A stretch of 64,000 nt of DNA from Beijerinckiaceae bacterium (GCA_947370975.1 CANBNG010000012.1:59518-123517); one strand, 5' to 3'; positions 41,435-52,377 are shown, counted from the stretch's first letter. Notes: generated from the letters alone by a model not told the origin. Numbers and translations: made by a program.

Positions 41435-42451
41435 TCAATGCACCACGAACTGCAACACGGCCGCCACCAGCACGACCATCGCCAGCGAGATCGGCAGGAA
41501 CACCTTCCAGCCAAGACGCATGAGCTGATCGTAGCGGTAGCGGGGAACAAACGCCTTCACCAACGCGATCATGAAGAAGAACACCGTCACCTTCAGGATG
41601 AACCAGACGATGCCCGGAACCCACGTAAAGGGCGCGATCGGAACCGGCGGCAGCCAGCCACCCGCAAACAGGATCGTCATCAAGGCACACATGGTGATGA
41701 TGGCGACATATTCGCCGAGCATGAACAGCAGGTAGGGCGTGGAGGAATATTCCACCATGAAACCCGCAACGAGCTCGGATTCGGCTTCCACCAGATCGAA
41801 GGGCGGACGGTTCGTCTCGGCCAGCGCCGAGATGAAGAAGATGATGAACATCGGAAACAGCGGCAGCCAGTACCAGCCAAAAATCCCGAGCTTGGTATCT
41901 TGCGCGCGCACAATATCGGTCAGGTTGAGCGAGCCCGCACACAGCAGCACGGTGACGATCACAAAGCCGATGGAGACTTCATAAGAGACCATCTGCGCGG
42001 CCGAACGCAGCGCCGACAGAAACGGATATTTCGAATTCGACGCCCAGCCGCCCATGATGACGCCATAGACGCTCAAGGACGAGATGGCGAAAATATAGAG
42101 AACGCCGACATTGATATCGGCGATGGCCCAGCCATCCATGACCGGCACGACTGCCCAGGCGCCAAGCGCCAGAGTGCCGGTGATGAGCGGGGCGAGCAGA
42201 AACACGCCCTTGTTGGCGCCTGCCGGAATGACCGGCTCCTTGAGCACGAATTTCAGCAAATCCGCGAAGCTCTGCAAAAGCCCCCACGGACCCACGACAT
42301 TGGGGCCGCGGCGCAATTGCACAGCCGCCCAGATCTTGCGGTCGGCCCACAGATAATAGGCGATCAGCGCAAGCAGGATGACGATCATCGCGACGCTCTT
42401 GGCGAGCATCAGCAGCACAGGCAGAACCCAGCCGTCTTCAAAGCCGTTCAT
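41435..42451 (-). CDS. nuoH: NADH-quinone oxidoreductase subunit H
   Basis: A 338-residue subunit forming the quinone chamber. Conserved RRGPNVVGPWGLLQ, the acidic loop RPPFDLVEAESELVAGF and WVPGIVWF identify it. Start at the ATG at 42451, just 4 bp beyond the nuoG stop; upstream in-frame codons run into nuoG. Confidence 0.95.
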   Translation of the reverse strand: MNGFEDGWVLPVLLMLAKSVAMIVILLALIAYYLWADRKIWAAVQLRRGPNVVGPWGLLQSFADLLKFVLKEPVIPAGANKGVFLLAPLITGTLALGAWAVVPVMDGWAIADINVGVLYIFAISSLSVYGVIMGGWASNSKYPFLSALRSAAQMVSYEVSIGFVIVTVLLCAGSLNLTDIVRAQDTKLGIFGWYWLPLFPMFIIFFISALAETNRPPFDLVEAESELVAGFMVEYSSTPYLLFMLGEYVAIITMCALMTILFAGGWLPPVPIAPFTWVPGIVWFILKVTVFFFMIALVKAFVPRYRYDQLMRLGWKVFLPISLAMVVLVAAVLQFVVH

Positions 42452-42455
42452 GTCG

Positions 42456-44507
42456 TCACTCCGCCGCCTGTTGCAGGCGTCCTTTCGCAAGCGCCGAACA
42501 TTCAGCCATGACGGCCGAGGCACGGGCGATCGGGTTGGTCAGATAGAAATCCTGCACGGCACTGGTGAAAGCGCCGGGCTGAAGCTCGAAGGTCTGGGTG
42601 GCGAAGGTCAGCCCGCCCGCCTCGATGGCATCAAGCCGCGCGAAATGCGGATGGGCCGCATAAAGCGCCTTGCGCAGGGCCGGCAACGAGTCAAAGCCCA
42701 GCGTCGCACCAAGCACATCCGAGAGCGCCCGCAGGATCGCCCAGTCTTCACGCGCATCGCCGGGCGCGAAATTGGCGCGGTCGGCAAATTGCACGCGACC
42801 TTCCATATTCACGTAAGTGCCCGACTTCTCGGTATAGGCGGCACTCGGCAGGATGACATCGGCGCGATGCGCGCCACGGTCGCCATGCGTACCCTGATAG
42901 ACAACGAAAGCACCCGGCGCGACGTCGATTTCGTCAGCCCCGAGGTTGAACAGCACATCGAGCGCGCCCGGCCGCGTCATGGCCCAGGCATCGAGCCCGC
43001 CCGCGCCCGGCACGAAGCCGAGATCGAGGCCACCCACACGCGCCGCAGCGGTGTGAAGGATGGCAAGGCCGTTCCATTCAGGGCTCGGATGCGCAAGTTT
43101 TGCAGCCGCCGCCAGCACAGCCAGGCCGTCTGTCCGCATCAAGGCGCCCTGCCCGACGATGACGATGGGACGCTGCGCCTTCGCAAGTACCTCGGCAAAA
43201 CCACGGCCCGAAGCGAGTTCGGCCAGCGTTTCAGCGCCCGCGCCCAGATATTGATAATCATAGGTCAGCTCGACGCGCTCGCCGATGAGCCCCACGGGCA
43301 GATTGCCCATGCGCCAGCGCTTGAGAATGCGCGCATTGAGAACCGGCGATTCCTTGCGCGGATTTGAGCCGATGATCAGGATCGCATCCGCCTGCTCGAT
43401 ACCGGCAACGGTCGGATTGAAGATATAGGAGGCGCGGCCCATTGCGGGATGCAGCTTCGTGCCATCCTGCCGACAATCGATATTGGTAACGCCAAGACCC
43501 TGCATCAGCGATTTCAGCGCGAACATGTCTTCGACGCTTGCCAGATCACCGGCAAGCGCACCGATGCGCGCAGGCGTCGTTGCGCTCACGCGCGCGGCAA
43601 TGGCCGCAAAGGCCTCACCCCAGCTCGCGGCAACCAGACGGCCATCGCGGCGGATATAGGGACGATCCAGTCGCTGGCTCTTGAGACCATCGACAACCTG
43701 ACGCGTCTTGTCCGAAATCCATTCCTCGTTCACGGCCTCATTCACGCGCGGCAGAATGCGCATGACTTCGCGGCCGCGCACATCCACGCGAATGGCGGAG
43801 CCCAGACCATCCATCACATCGATCGACTCGGTCTTGCCGAGTTCCCACGGACGCGCCTTGAAGGCATAGGGCTTGGGCAGAAGCGCGCCGACCGGGCACA
43901 GATCGGCAACATTGCCCTGCAATTCCGAGCCCATCGCGGTTTCGAGATAGGTGGTGATTTCCATATCCTCGCCGCGACCGATGGCGCCCATATCGCCCGT
44001 GCCAGCCACTTCCGCCGTGAAGCGGACGCAGCGCGTGCAATGGATGCAGCGGTTCATCGAGGTGCGCACCAGCGGCCCGATATATTTGTCTTCGACCGCG
44101 CGCTTGTTCTCTTCATAGCGCGACGTATCGACGCCGAAGGCCATGGCCTGGTCCTGCAAATCACATTCGCCGCCCTGATCGCAGATCGGGCAATCGAGCG
44201 GATGGTTGATGAGCAGGAATTCCATGACGCCGTTGCGCGCCTTCTTGACCGTCGGTGACTTGGTCACGACGGTGGGCAGCTCGCCATTCGGGCCCGGGCG
44301 ACAATCCTTCACCGACCATGCGCAAGACGCGATAGGCTTGGGCGCGCCTTTCAGCTCGACCAGGCACATACGGCAATTGCCGGCAATGGACAGGCGCTCA
44401 TGGAAACAGAAACGCGGAATTTCCGCGCCCGCTTCCTCGCAGGCCTGAAGGAGCGTGTACTCCCCCGGGACATCCACCTCTACGCCGTCGACGACGATCT
44501 TCGTCAC
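42456..44507 (-). CDS. nuoG: NADH-quinone oxidoreductase subunit G
   Basis: About 683 residues. N-terminal [2Fe-2S] domain (CFHERLSIAGNCRMC), then CPICDQGGECDLQD and CIHCTRCVRF for the [4Fe-4S] clusters, then a molybdopterin oxidoreductase-like domain. I chose the GTG at 44507 (giving MTKIVVDGVEVDVP, the standard N-terminus) with GGAG upstream; an ATG at 44564 in frame adds 19 atypical residues. Confidence 0.92.
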   Translation of the reverse strand: MTKIVVDGVEVDVPGEYTLLQACEEAGAEIPRFCFHERLSIAGNCRMCLVELKGAPKPIASCAWSVKDCRPGPNGELPTVVTKSPTVKKARNGVMEFLLINHPLDCPICDQGGECDLQDQAMAFGVDTSRYEENKRAVEDKYIGPLVRTSMNRCIHCTRCVRFTAEVAGTGDMGAIGRGEDMEITTYLETAMGSELQGNVADLCPVGALLPKPYAFKARPWELGKTESIDVMDGLGSAIRVDVRGREVMRILPRVNEAVNEEWISDKTRQVVDGLKSQRLDRPYIRRDGRLVAASWGEAFAAIAARVSATTPARIGALAGDLASVEDMFALKSLMQGLGVTNIDCRQDGTKLHPAMGRASYIFNPTVAGIEQADAILIIGSNPRKESPVLNARILKRWRMGNLPVGLIGERVELTYDYQYLGAGAETLAELASGRGFAEVLAKAQRPIVIVGQGALMRTDGLAVLAAAAKLAHPSPEWNGLAILHTAAARVGGLDLGFVPGAGGLDAWAMTRPGALDVLFNLGADEIDVAPGAFVVYQGTHGDRGAHRADVILPSAAYTEKSGTYVNMEGRVQFADRANFAPGDAREDWAILRALSDVLGATLGFDSLPALRKALYAAHPHFARLDAIEAGGLTFATQTFELQPGAFTSAVQDFYLTNPIARASAVMAECSALAKGRLQQAAE

Positions 44508-44585
44508 TTGGCCTACTCCAGCTTTCAGCCCGTTATCCGAGCCTGCAATCAGTTCAAACGTCACAGCCAGCTTGCGCCGGCCACA

Positions 44586-45896
<1,311 letters not shown>

Positions 45897-45908
45897 AGTG
45901 CGTCGCCT

Positions 45909-46553
45909 TCAGGATTTGGATGTTGCGGAGGCGGGGCCGCTGTGGCCATCGGCGCCATAAAAACTCGTCAGCGACGTCAGTCCGCCAGCGGGCTCGGAGG
46001 TCGAGCGGCCAGTCTGCGAACCGATATGCACCGGGCGACCGGCGGCCAGATCATCGAGAAGCGTCTCGAAATTCTGCGCGCTCAGGTCTTCGTAATAATC
46101 GTCGTTGATCTGCACCATGGGCGCATTGCAGCACGCGCCCAGGCACTCGACTTCGAGCCAGCAGAAATTGCCGTCGGCCGAGACCTTGCGCTGTTCGCCG
46201 ACGCGGCGTTGCAGCACGGCCTTGATGTCATCGGACCCGCGCAGCATGCAGGGGGTTGTGCCGCACATCTGGATGAAGAAGCGGCCCACCGGTTCCAGAT
46301 TGAACATGGTGTAGAAGGTCGCGACTTCGAGCACGCGGATAAAAGGCATGTCCAGCATCTCAGCGACCTTTTCGATCGCGGGCTTGGGCAGCCAGTAATT
46401 ATGCTGTTTCTGCGCCTGCCAGAGCAGCGGAATGACGGCTGAGGCCTGACGCCCTTCCGGATATTTGGCGATCTGCGCCTCGACCCACACCAGATTTTCG
46501 GGCGTGAATTCAAAGTTCGCCGGTTGTTCGTCTGCCAGTCTGCGCACGGACAT
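45909..46553 (-). CDS. nuoE: NADH-quinone oxidoreductase subunit E
   Basis: A 214-residue thioredoxin-like [2Fe-2S] subunit (cluster N1a) with ligands in CGTTPCMLRG and CLGACCNAP. It has a C-terminal extension of about 50 residues rich in Ser and Gly (TGRSTSEPAGGLTSLTSFYG), seen in several alphaproteobacteria but absent from E. coli. It starts 3 bp after the small membrane ORF. Confidence 0.95.
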   Translation of the reverse strand: MSVRRLADEQPANFEFTPENLVWVEAQIAKYPEGRQASAVIPLLWQAQKQHNYWLPKPAIEKVAEMLDMPFIRVLEVATFYTMFNLEPVGRFFIQMCGTTPCMLRGSDDIKAVLQRRVGEQRKVSADGNFCWLEVECLGACCNAPMVQINDDYYEDLSAQNFETLLDDLAAGRPVHIGSQTGRSTSEPAGGLTSLTSFYGADGHSGPASATSKS

Positions 46554-46556
46554 CGA

Positions 46557-46790
46557 TCAGTTCCTGGAATTGCGTTGCGCCGAAACCATCAGCGCGAAAA
46601 GAATGAAAGGCCCTGCGACAAGGCCGCTCCAGAGCAGCGAGTTGATCCCCTCTTCCGAGGACCAGAACATCGGCCGACCGGCGAGCAGGTCGAAGAGAAT
46701 ACGACTTATGACAAGAATAATCACAGCCAGCGGCGCAAACCGCACGGCATCGCGCAAGCGCGCAGCAACTTCGGGACGCAGGACACTCAT
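46557..46790 (-). CDS. Small membrane protein inserted between nuoD and nuoE
   Basis: A 77-residue ORF whose ATG overlaps the nuoD stop (TGATG) and which ends 3 bp before nuoE. Two hydrophobic segments (FAPLAVIILVISRILFDLLAG and LLWSGLVAGPFILFALMVSA) flank a short loop RPMFWSSEEGIN. Not a core complex I subunit and no family recognised. The translational overlap is strong evidence that it is a gene. Possible accessory factor. Confidence 0.7.
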   Translation of the reverse strand: MSVLRPEVAARLRDAVRFAPLAVIILVISRILFDLLAGRPMFWSSEEGINSLLWSGLVAGPFILFALMVSAQRNSRN

Positions 46791-47980
46791 CAGCGGTCCA
46801 CCTCGCCAAAGACGATATCGAGCGATCCGAGAATCGCCGAGACGTCAGCCAGCATGTGCTTGCGGCACATGAAGTCCATCGCCTGCAGATGGGCAAAGCC
46901 CGGTGCGCGGATCTTGCAGCGGTAGGGCTTGTCGGTGCCATCGGAGACGAGATAGACGCCAAATTCGCCCTTGGGCGCTTCAACCGCCGCATAAACCTCG
47001 CCGGCAGGCACGTGGAAGCCTTCCGTATAGAGCTTGAAGTGGTGGATGAGCGCTTCCATCGAACGCTTCATCTCGGGGCGTGAGGGCGGCGAAACTTTAT
47101 TGTTGCGGATGGAGACAGGCCCCTGGCCTGCTGGCTCGCGCAGCTTGACGATGCACTGGCGCATGATGCGCACCGACTGGCGCATCTCTTCCATGCGGAT
47201 CACCTGCCGGTCGTAATTGTCGCAATTCTTGCCGACCGGAATGTCGAAATCCATTTCCTCGTAGCACTCATAGGGCTGCGACTTGCGCAGATCCCAGGCC
47301 GCGCCAGAGCCGCGCACCATCACGCCCGAAAAGCCCCAGGCCCAGCATTCATCGAGCGAGACAACGCCGATATCGACATTGCGCTGCTTGAAGATGCGGT
47401 TGTCGATGAAGAGCGCTTCAAGATCGTCGACTACCTGAAGGAAGGGATCGCAGAAAGCCTCGATATCGTTGATGAGCGCGGGCGGCAGATCGCGCGCGAC
47501 GCCACCCGGACGGAAGTAATTGGCGTGCATGCGCGAGCCCGAGGCGCGCTCATAAAATACCATCAGCTTTTCGCGTTCCTCAAAGCCCCAGAGCGGCGGC
47601 GTCAGCGCGCCGACGTCCATGGCCTGCGTGGTCACGTTGAGCAGATGCGAGAGGATGCGGCCGATCTCGGAATAGAGCACGCGGATAAGCTGCGCGCGGC
47701 GCGGAACAGCAATGCCGAGCAGCTTCTCTATTGCGAGGCAGAACGCATGTTCCTGATTCATCGGCGCGACATAATCGAGCCGATCGAAATAAGGCACGTT
47801 CTGCATATAGGTGCGCGCCTCCATCAGCTTCTCGGTGCCGCGATGCAGCAGGCCGATATGCGGATCGACGCGTTCGACGATTTCGCCGTCAAGCTCCAGC
47901 ACAAGGCGCAACACGCCATGGGCCGCGGGATGCTGCGGGCCGAAATTGATCGAGAAATTGCGGGTGTTGTGCTCGGTCAT
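46790..47980 (-). CDS. nuoD: NADH-quinone oxidoreductase subunit D
   Basis: A 396-residue 49-kDa-type subunit related to hydrogenase large subunits, part of the quinone site. FGPQHPAAHGVLRLVLELDG is the N-terminal signature, and it ends in DIVFGEVDR as usual. Separate from nuoC, not fused. Overlaps nuoC by four bases. Confidence 0.96.
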   Translation of the reverse strand: MTEHNTRNFSINFGPQHPAAHGVLRLVLELDGEIVERVDPHIGLLHRGTEKLMEARTYMQNVPYFDRLDYVAPMNQEHAFCLAIEKLLGIAVPRRAQLIRVLYSEIGRILSHLLNVTTQAMDVGALTPPLWGFEEREKLMVFYERASGSRMHANYFRPGGVARDLPPALINDIEAFCDPFLQVVDDLEALFIDNRIFKQRNVDIGVVSLDECWAWGFSGVMVRGSGAAWDLRKSQPYECYEEMDFDIPVGKNCDNYDRQVIRMEEMRQSVRIMRQCIVKLREPAGQGPVSIRNNKVSPPSRPEMKRSMEALIHHFKLYTEGFHVPAGEVYAAVEAPKGEFGVYLVSDGTDKPYRCKIRAPGFAHLQAMDFMCRKHMLADVSAILGSLDIVFGEVDR

Positions 47981-48615
47981 TGGCGCTCGGCCTTTTCGTC
48001 ACCCGGCAATTGGTAGGGCGTGTCGCCCTCCCAGGGCGAGAGGAAATCGAACTGGCGGTATTCCTGGTTGAGCCGGATGGGCTCATAGACGACGCGCTTT
48101 GAATCGTCATCATAGCGGACTTCGACATAGCCGCTCATCGGGAAATCCTTGCGCAGCGGATGGCCCTCGAAACCATAATCGGTGAGCATGCGGCGCAAAT
48201 CCGGATGACCGGAGAAGAACACGCCGAACATGTCGTAGGTCTCGCGCTCATACCAATTGGCAGCGGGGAAGACCGGAATGGCGGAGGCCACCGGCGTCAT
48301 CTCGTCGGTCTCGCAGGTCACGCGGATGCGCTGGTTCAGCCGCGGCGACAGCAAGTGATAGACGACATCGAAACGGGCCGCGCGCGCCGGGTAATCGACG
48401 GCGGTAATGTCGATGAAACAAAAATAGAGGCAGGCGGCATCATCGCGCAGGATCGTCAGCGCAGCGAGAATGTTCTCACGCGCAACCCTGACATTCACCT
48501 CGCCCCAGGCCTCGCGCACATCAAGCGCAAGCGCGCCCAAGGCGGAGCGCGCAGCTTCCGCCGCACTCGGGGACGCGGCAAGTGCCTCTGCCGGAACGTC
48601 CGTTTCAACAGCCAT
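47977..48615 (-). CDS. nuoC: NADH-quinone oxidoreductase subunit C
   Basis: A 212-residue 30-kDa-type subunit. ERETYDMFGVFFSGHPDLRR and PLRKDFPMSGY are the family signature. It starts 10 bp after nuoB and its stop overlaps the nuoD start (ATGA). Confidence 0.95.
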   Translation of the reverse strand: MAVETDVPAEALAASPSAAEAARSALGALALDVREAWGEVNVRVARENILAALTILRDDAACLYFCFIDITAVDYPARAARFDVVYHLLSPRLNQRIRVTCETDEMTPVASAIPVFPAANWYERETYDMFGVFFSGHPDLRRMLTDYGFEGHPLRKDFPMSGYVEVRYDDDSKRVVYEPIRLNQEYRQFDFLSPWEGDTPYQLPGDEKAERQ

Positions 48616-48625
48616 CGTTCAACCC

Positions 48626-49201
48626 TCAGCGTTCGATGGTGGCGGTGCGGCGAATCTTCTTCTGGAGAAGAAGAACACCGTAGAGAAGCGCCTCTGCGGA
48701 AGGCGGGCAACCCGGCACGTAGATATCGACGGGCACGATGCGGTCGCAGCCGCGCACCACCGAATAGGAATAGTGATAGTAGCCGCCGCCATTGGCGCAG
48801 GAGCCCATGGAAATGACGTAACGGGGCTCCGGCATCTGGTCGTAGACCTTGCGGAGCGCGGGCGCCATCTTGTTGGTCAGCGTGCCGGCAACGATCATCA
48901 CGTCGGACTGGCGCGGCGAGGCGCGCGGCGCAAAGCCGAAGCGCTCGGCATCGTAGCGGGGCATCGACATCTGCATCATCTCGACTGCGCAGCAGGCAAG
49001 ACCAAAGGTCATCCACATCAGCGAGCCGGTACGCGACCAGGCGATGAGATCGTCAACCGAGGTCACCAGAAAGCCGCGGTCGGCGAGCTGGTCGGAGACG
49101 GATGCAAAGAAAGGATCGTTCGCGCCAACCGGCTTGCCGGTCGCGGGATCGAGAATGCCGCGTGGCGCGGGGGCGACGAGAGTCTGGGGCACGTTGTCCA
49201 T
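48626..49201 (-). CDS. nuoB: NADH-quinone oxidoreductase subunit B
   Basis: A 191-residue subunit carrying cluster N2: tandem cysteines in GLACCAVEMM, then MGSCANGGG and VPGCPPSAEALL. The ATG at 49201 overlaps the nuoA stop (TGATG). An N-terminal extension of about 30 residues precedes the conserved core. Confidence 0.96.
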   Translation of the reverse strand: MDNVPQTLVAPAPRGILDPATGKPVGANDPFFASVSDQLADRGFLVTSVDDLIAWSRTGSLMWMTFGLACCAVEMMQMSMPRYDAERFGFAPRASPRQSDVMIVAGTLTNKMAPALRKVYDQMPEPRYVISMGSCANGGGYYHYSYSVVRGCDRIVPVDIYVPGCPPSAEALLYGVLLLQKKIRRTATIER

Positions 49202-49566
49202 CAATCCCACTCCAGGGCTCCCTTTTTCCATTCGTAGACGAAGCCGATCGTCAGCACGCCAAGGAACAGCATCATCGACCAGAAGCCAAAGAGGCCGACA
49301 TCCTTGAAGGCGATGGCCCAGGGGAAAAGGAAGGCGACTTCCAGATCAAAGATAATGAAGAGCAGCGCCACGAGATAGAACCGCACGTCGAATTTCATGC
49401 GGGCGTCATCGAAGGCGTTGAATCCGCATTCATAGGCGGAGAGCTTCTCCGGGTCGGGCTTGGAATAGGCCACCACGAAAGGCGCAATCAGCAGGACAGC
49501 GGAAATACCGCCTGCGACGGCCATGAAAACCACGAGTGGCAAATAGTCAGACAAAAGGCTCGACAT
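49201..49566 (-). CDS. nuoA: NADH-quinone oxidoreductase subunit A
   Basis: A 121-residue three-helix subunit with the signature KLSAYECGFNAFDDAR and FDVRFYLVALLFIIFDLE. First gene of the nuo operon; the start at 49566 (MSSLLSDYLPLVVF) gives family length. The operon promoter should lie in 49567-49759, where I see no clear consensus. Confidence 0.95.
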   Translation of the reverse strand: MSSLLSDYLPLVVFMAVAGGISAVLLIAPFVVAYSKPDPEKLSAYECGFNAFDDARMKFDVRFYLVALLFIIFDLEVAFLFPWAIAFKDVGLFGFWSMMLFLGVLTIGFVYEWKKGALEWD

Positions 49567-49759
49567 GCGCTGACCCGAGAGCTGGAGACGTCCAGGCTGT
49601 CGAGGGGACCAGCCGCGATCCGGGCGATGGCGCGGGCCCACAAGACGGGCGGAGGAGTATCGCAGCGCAGCGTATGGCGCAAGATGGCAGGAAGGCGCAT
49701 TGCACCGAATGCGTGGCGTGATTGTGGCCGCTCCTGCGACTTTGCGCCGCTGCAGGCTC

Positions 49760-50302
49760 TCAAAGAAAGCCGAGCCGCCCGGCCGCAAGGCCAATCAGCG
49801 CCCCACCGGCGATGGAAATGAGCGGATTGCGCCTTGAAAGGGCGACGAAAAGCGCCGATCCCGCAACAATTGCAAAGCCCAGCGCCCCGGAAACGGCGGC
49901 GCGCGCCGTCACCACGCCGCTGGCCACGATCAACCCCAGCACGAGGGGTGGCAAAGCCGCTTTGACAATCGGAAACCAGGCTTGCTTGGAAAAACGGGTA
50001 TAAAGTCGCCCGACAATCACCGCGATGATGCTGGAGGGGATGATTGCGGCGAGCGTGGCGGCCATCAATCCCGCGAAACCCGCGACTCGCCAGCCGACCA
50101 GCGAGATCATCATGAAATTGGGTCCGGGCGCCGTCTGGGACAAGGCGAAGTCGCGGGCAAATTCGCCATTGGTCAGCCAGGGATTGATCTCGACAGCCAG
50201 ACGGTGAATTTCAGGCATCATCGCCGGCGCGCCGCCGACCGAGACCAGCGACAGTGCCCCGAAGGACATTGCGAGCTTCAGGATGAGATTGTCGCCACTC
50301 AC
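49760..50302 (-). CDS. Chromate transporter (short CHR domain), second of a pair
   Basis: A 180-residue membrane protein with one CHR domain: SFGALSLVSVGGAPAMMPEI at the start and the FALSQTAPGPNFMM motif (Q-x-x-P-G-P) characteristic of ChrA. Start is a GTG at 50302 that overlaps the preceding gene's stop (GTGA). Two half-size CHR proteins together equal one long ChrA; they probably act as a heterodimer in anion export. Chromate itself is not proven as substrate. Confidence 0.86.
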   Translation of the reverse strand: MSGDNLILKLAMSFGALSLVSVGGAPAMMPEIHRLAVEINPWLTNGEFARDFALSQTAPGPNFMMISLVGWRVAGFAGLMAATLAAIIPSSIIAVIVGRLYTRFSKQAWFPIVKAALPPLVLGLIVASGVVTARAAVSGALGFAIVAGSALFVALSRRNPLISIAGGALIGLAAGRLGFL

Positions 50303-50871
50303 TTGCGGACGCTCCACCAGGTCGCGGCAATGCAAAGCGGCGCGAGCACCAGAATCGTCGCAATGAAGGGCAGACGCAGGACGCCCATGGCGAGAAAGGT
50401 GACGAGCGCAAAACCGATATGGACAGGCGAAAGCCGCAAGGCGCGCCCCATCTTGAGGCCCATGCCGATAACCAGCCCGGCAGCTGCGGCCCCTGCCCCG
50501 ATTGTAGCGGCCCGCACATCGGGAAGCCCGGCAAAGGCATCGTAGATGACGGTCAGCCCAAGCAGGATGATGATCGGCATGATCATCAGGCCAGCCAGCG
50601 CGACAACGGAGCCCAAAGGCCCCTGGAAGCGATCGCCGAGCATGACTGTCATGTTGATGATATTGCCGCCCGGTAGAATCTGACCCATGCCGAGAATTGC
50701 CGCGTAATCGTGTTCTGACAGCCAGCGTCGCTTTTCAACGATCACATGGCGCGCAATTGTCGCAACACCGCCAAAGCCGCAGAGCCCCATTTCCGCAAAG
50801 CCCATGAAAAGTTCGAGCCGACCGATAGCGCGCGCCCCTGTGTGGGGCTGAGGCTCGACGATCTTGTCCAT
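50299..50871 (-). CDS. Chromate transporter (short CHR domain), first of a pair
   Basis: A 190-residue CHR-domain membrane protein. ELFMGFAEMGLCGFGGVATI and the ILGMGQILPGGNIINM motif (equivalent of the Q-x-x-P-G-P loop, here QILPGG) mark the family. Overlaps its partner by four bases. Divergent from the PepSY gene. Confidence 0.86.
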   Translation of the reverse strand: MDKIVEPQPHTGARAIGRLELFMGFAEMGLCGFGGVATIARHVIVEKRRWLSEHDYAAILGMGQILPGGNIINMTVMLGDRFQGPLGSVVALAGLMIMPIIILLGLTVIYDAFAGLPDVRAATIGAGAAAAGLVIGMGLKMGRALRLSPVHIGFALVTFLAMGVLRLPFIATILVLAPLCIAATWWSVRK

Positions 50872-51026
50872 GCGCGACGCTCATTCAAAGGGGTGAGCCG
50901 CCTTTGTGCGCCTGTTCGCCACCTCGATCAAGACAGCAGCGCGGAACCTTGGTCCGGCCGCAGCATTTCAAGGCTTCCGCGCCGGGCCTGTGGGGGGTGG
51001 GCGCGCGCAAACCACGGAGATTCTTC

Positions 51027-51401
51027 ATGCGCAAGGCTATTGCTATTGGCGCGCTGGCGTTCTCGGGCCTTATGGCCCTGCCGCTTGCAAGCGCCCTTCC
51101 CGCACAGGCGCAGAGCATCGAGGTCGGGCCGCGCGGCTTCCGCGTCGAACCCGATGAGGATGGACAGCGCTATCCGCCCCAAAACCGGGGAAGGGAGGAA
51201 TATCGCGAACGCCGCCGCGACACGATTGGCGAAGGGGAAGCCATCGCCATTGCGCGCAGTGCTGGCATGGAGCGGCGTCTGCGCGTTTCGGGCGGCTTTG
51301 GCCGCGAATGGCGCATCATCGGGCTCGACCGTTCCGGGCGCGAGGTGAGATTCGTGATCGACGACCGCACGGGCAGAATCCTGTCGCGCGACCGCGAGTG
51401 A
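51027..51401 (+). CDS. Periplasmic PepSY-like domain protein
   Basis: A 124-residue exported protein. Signal peptide MRKAIAIGALAFSGLMALPL with cleavage after AQA; a short Arg-rich charged linker (NRGREEYRERRRD); then a C-terminal PepSY-like module (GEAIAIARSAGMERR, LDRSGREVRFVIDDRTG). PepSY domains often bind or inhibit proteases or act in envelope sensing. The start at 51027 is set by the signal peptide. Ends at a clear terminator. Confidence 0.78.
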   Translation: MRKAIAIGALAFSGLMALPLASALPAQAQSIEVGPRGFRVEPDEDGQRYPPQNRGREEYRERRRDTIGEGEAIAIARSAGMERRLRVSGGFGREWRIIGLDRSGREVRFVIDDRTGRILSRDRE

Positions 51402-51407
51402 GAATGA

Positions 51408-51440
51408 CAGCCCGCCGAGCAAACGGCGGGCTGCGTTTTT
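51408..51440 (+). terminator. Rho-independent terminator after PepSY gene
   Basis: Ten-base perfect stem CAGCCCGCCG (51408-51417), loop agcaaa, CGGCGGGCTG (51424-51433), then CGTTTTT. It also lies 11 bp beyond the stop of the convergent flagellin gene and could limit transcription from that side. Confidence 0.85.
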
Positions 51441-51450
51441 GTGGTTCCGA

Positions 51451-52377
51451 TCAGCCGCGGAACAGCGACAGGATCTGCTGACTCGACTGGTTGGCAATGC
51501 TCAGCGATTGCACGCCGAGCTGCTGCTGGACCTGAAGCGCCTGAAGCCGTGTCGATTCCTGATTCATGTCGGCATCGACGAGCTGGCCAACACCCTTGGT
51601 GACAGCGTCCATGAGGTTGGACACGAAGTCCGTCTGCATGCCGATACGCGTCTTGGCAGCGCCGAGATCGCTCGCGGCTGTCGTGACGTCGGTCAGCGCT
51701 GAATCCACAATGCTGATGTAGTCTTTCAAGGTCGTCAGGTCCGCATCTGCATCCGTAAGCTCAGAGATATCGAGGTCGCTGACTGCGATATCTGCAGTGT
51801 CACCGGCAGTTCGCAGCTTGTCGATAATCCCCTCGCCGTCAGCATCATCATCGAACAGCGAAATCGTCGACGTATCGATATCAATCGTGCCGACGGACAC
51901 ATCCGTGCCCGAACGGGTGAAGGATGCGACGATGCTTTTGGTCGCAGCATAATCATCGGCACCCGAATCGACCGAGAGCCAGTTCTGGCCCGAGAAGGTG
52001 GACGAATCGGACACGCTCTTGATCTGGTCCTGCAGCTGCTTGATTTCCGCCTGCACTTTCGCGCGGTCGATGCCGGGCTCGAGGGCAGCAACCAGCTTCG
52101 ACTTGATCTGCGTGGTGAGGTCGGCTGTCGTCTTCAAGGCGGCGGATGCCACATCGACTGTGGCTGAGCCCATGCCGAGCGCATCCTTGACGGTCGAAAG
52201 AGCGGAATTATCAGACCGCATCGTAGTCGCGATGGACCAATAAGCGGCATTGTCCGATGCATTGGCAACGCGCATGCCCGTGGAAATACGGTCCTGCGTG
52301 GTCTGCATCGCACGGTTGGTCGCGTTCAGATTCTGAAGCGCGGTAATGGCAGAGGCATTTGTAAGAAGGCTTGTCAT
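51451..52377 (-). CDS. Flagellin
   Basis: A 308-residue flagellin. Conserved N-terminal D0/D1 region (TALQNLNATNRAMQTTQDRI, then GMRVANASDNAAYWSIA) and C-terminal coiled region ending in ANQSSQQILSLFRG; the variable centre (about 110-200) is short, as in rhizobial flagellins. The ATG at 52377 gives the usual MTSLLTN start. No other flagellar genes are near, so this filament gene stands apart from the flagellar cluster. Confidence 0.95.
   Translation of the reverse strand: MTSLLTNASAITALQNLNATNRAMQTTQDRISTGMRVANASDNAAYWSIATTMRSDNSALSTVKDALGMGSATVDVASAALKTTADLTTQIKSKLVAALEPGIDRAKVQAEIKQLQDQIKSVSDSSTFSGQNWLSVDSGADDYAATKSIVASFTRSGTDVSVGTIDIDTSTISLFDDDADGEGIIDKLRTAGDTADIAVSDLDISELTDADADLTTLKDYISIVDSALTDVTTAASDLGAAKTRIGMQTDFVSNLMDAVTKGVGQLVDADMNQESTRLQALQVQQQLGVQSLSIANQSSQQILSLFRG

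Noticed and set aside
49760..50871. Single frameshifted chrA gene
   Set aside because: Each half has its own start, CHR motif and a GTGA overlap, which is the normal two-gene short-chain arrangement rather than a broken long ChrA.
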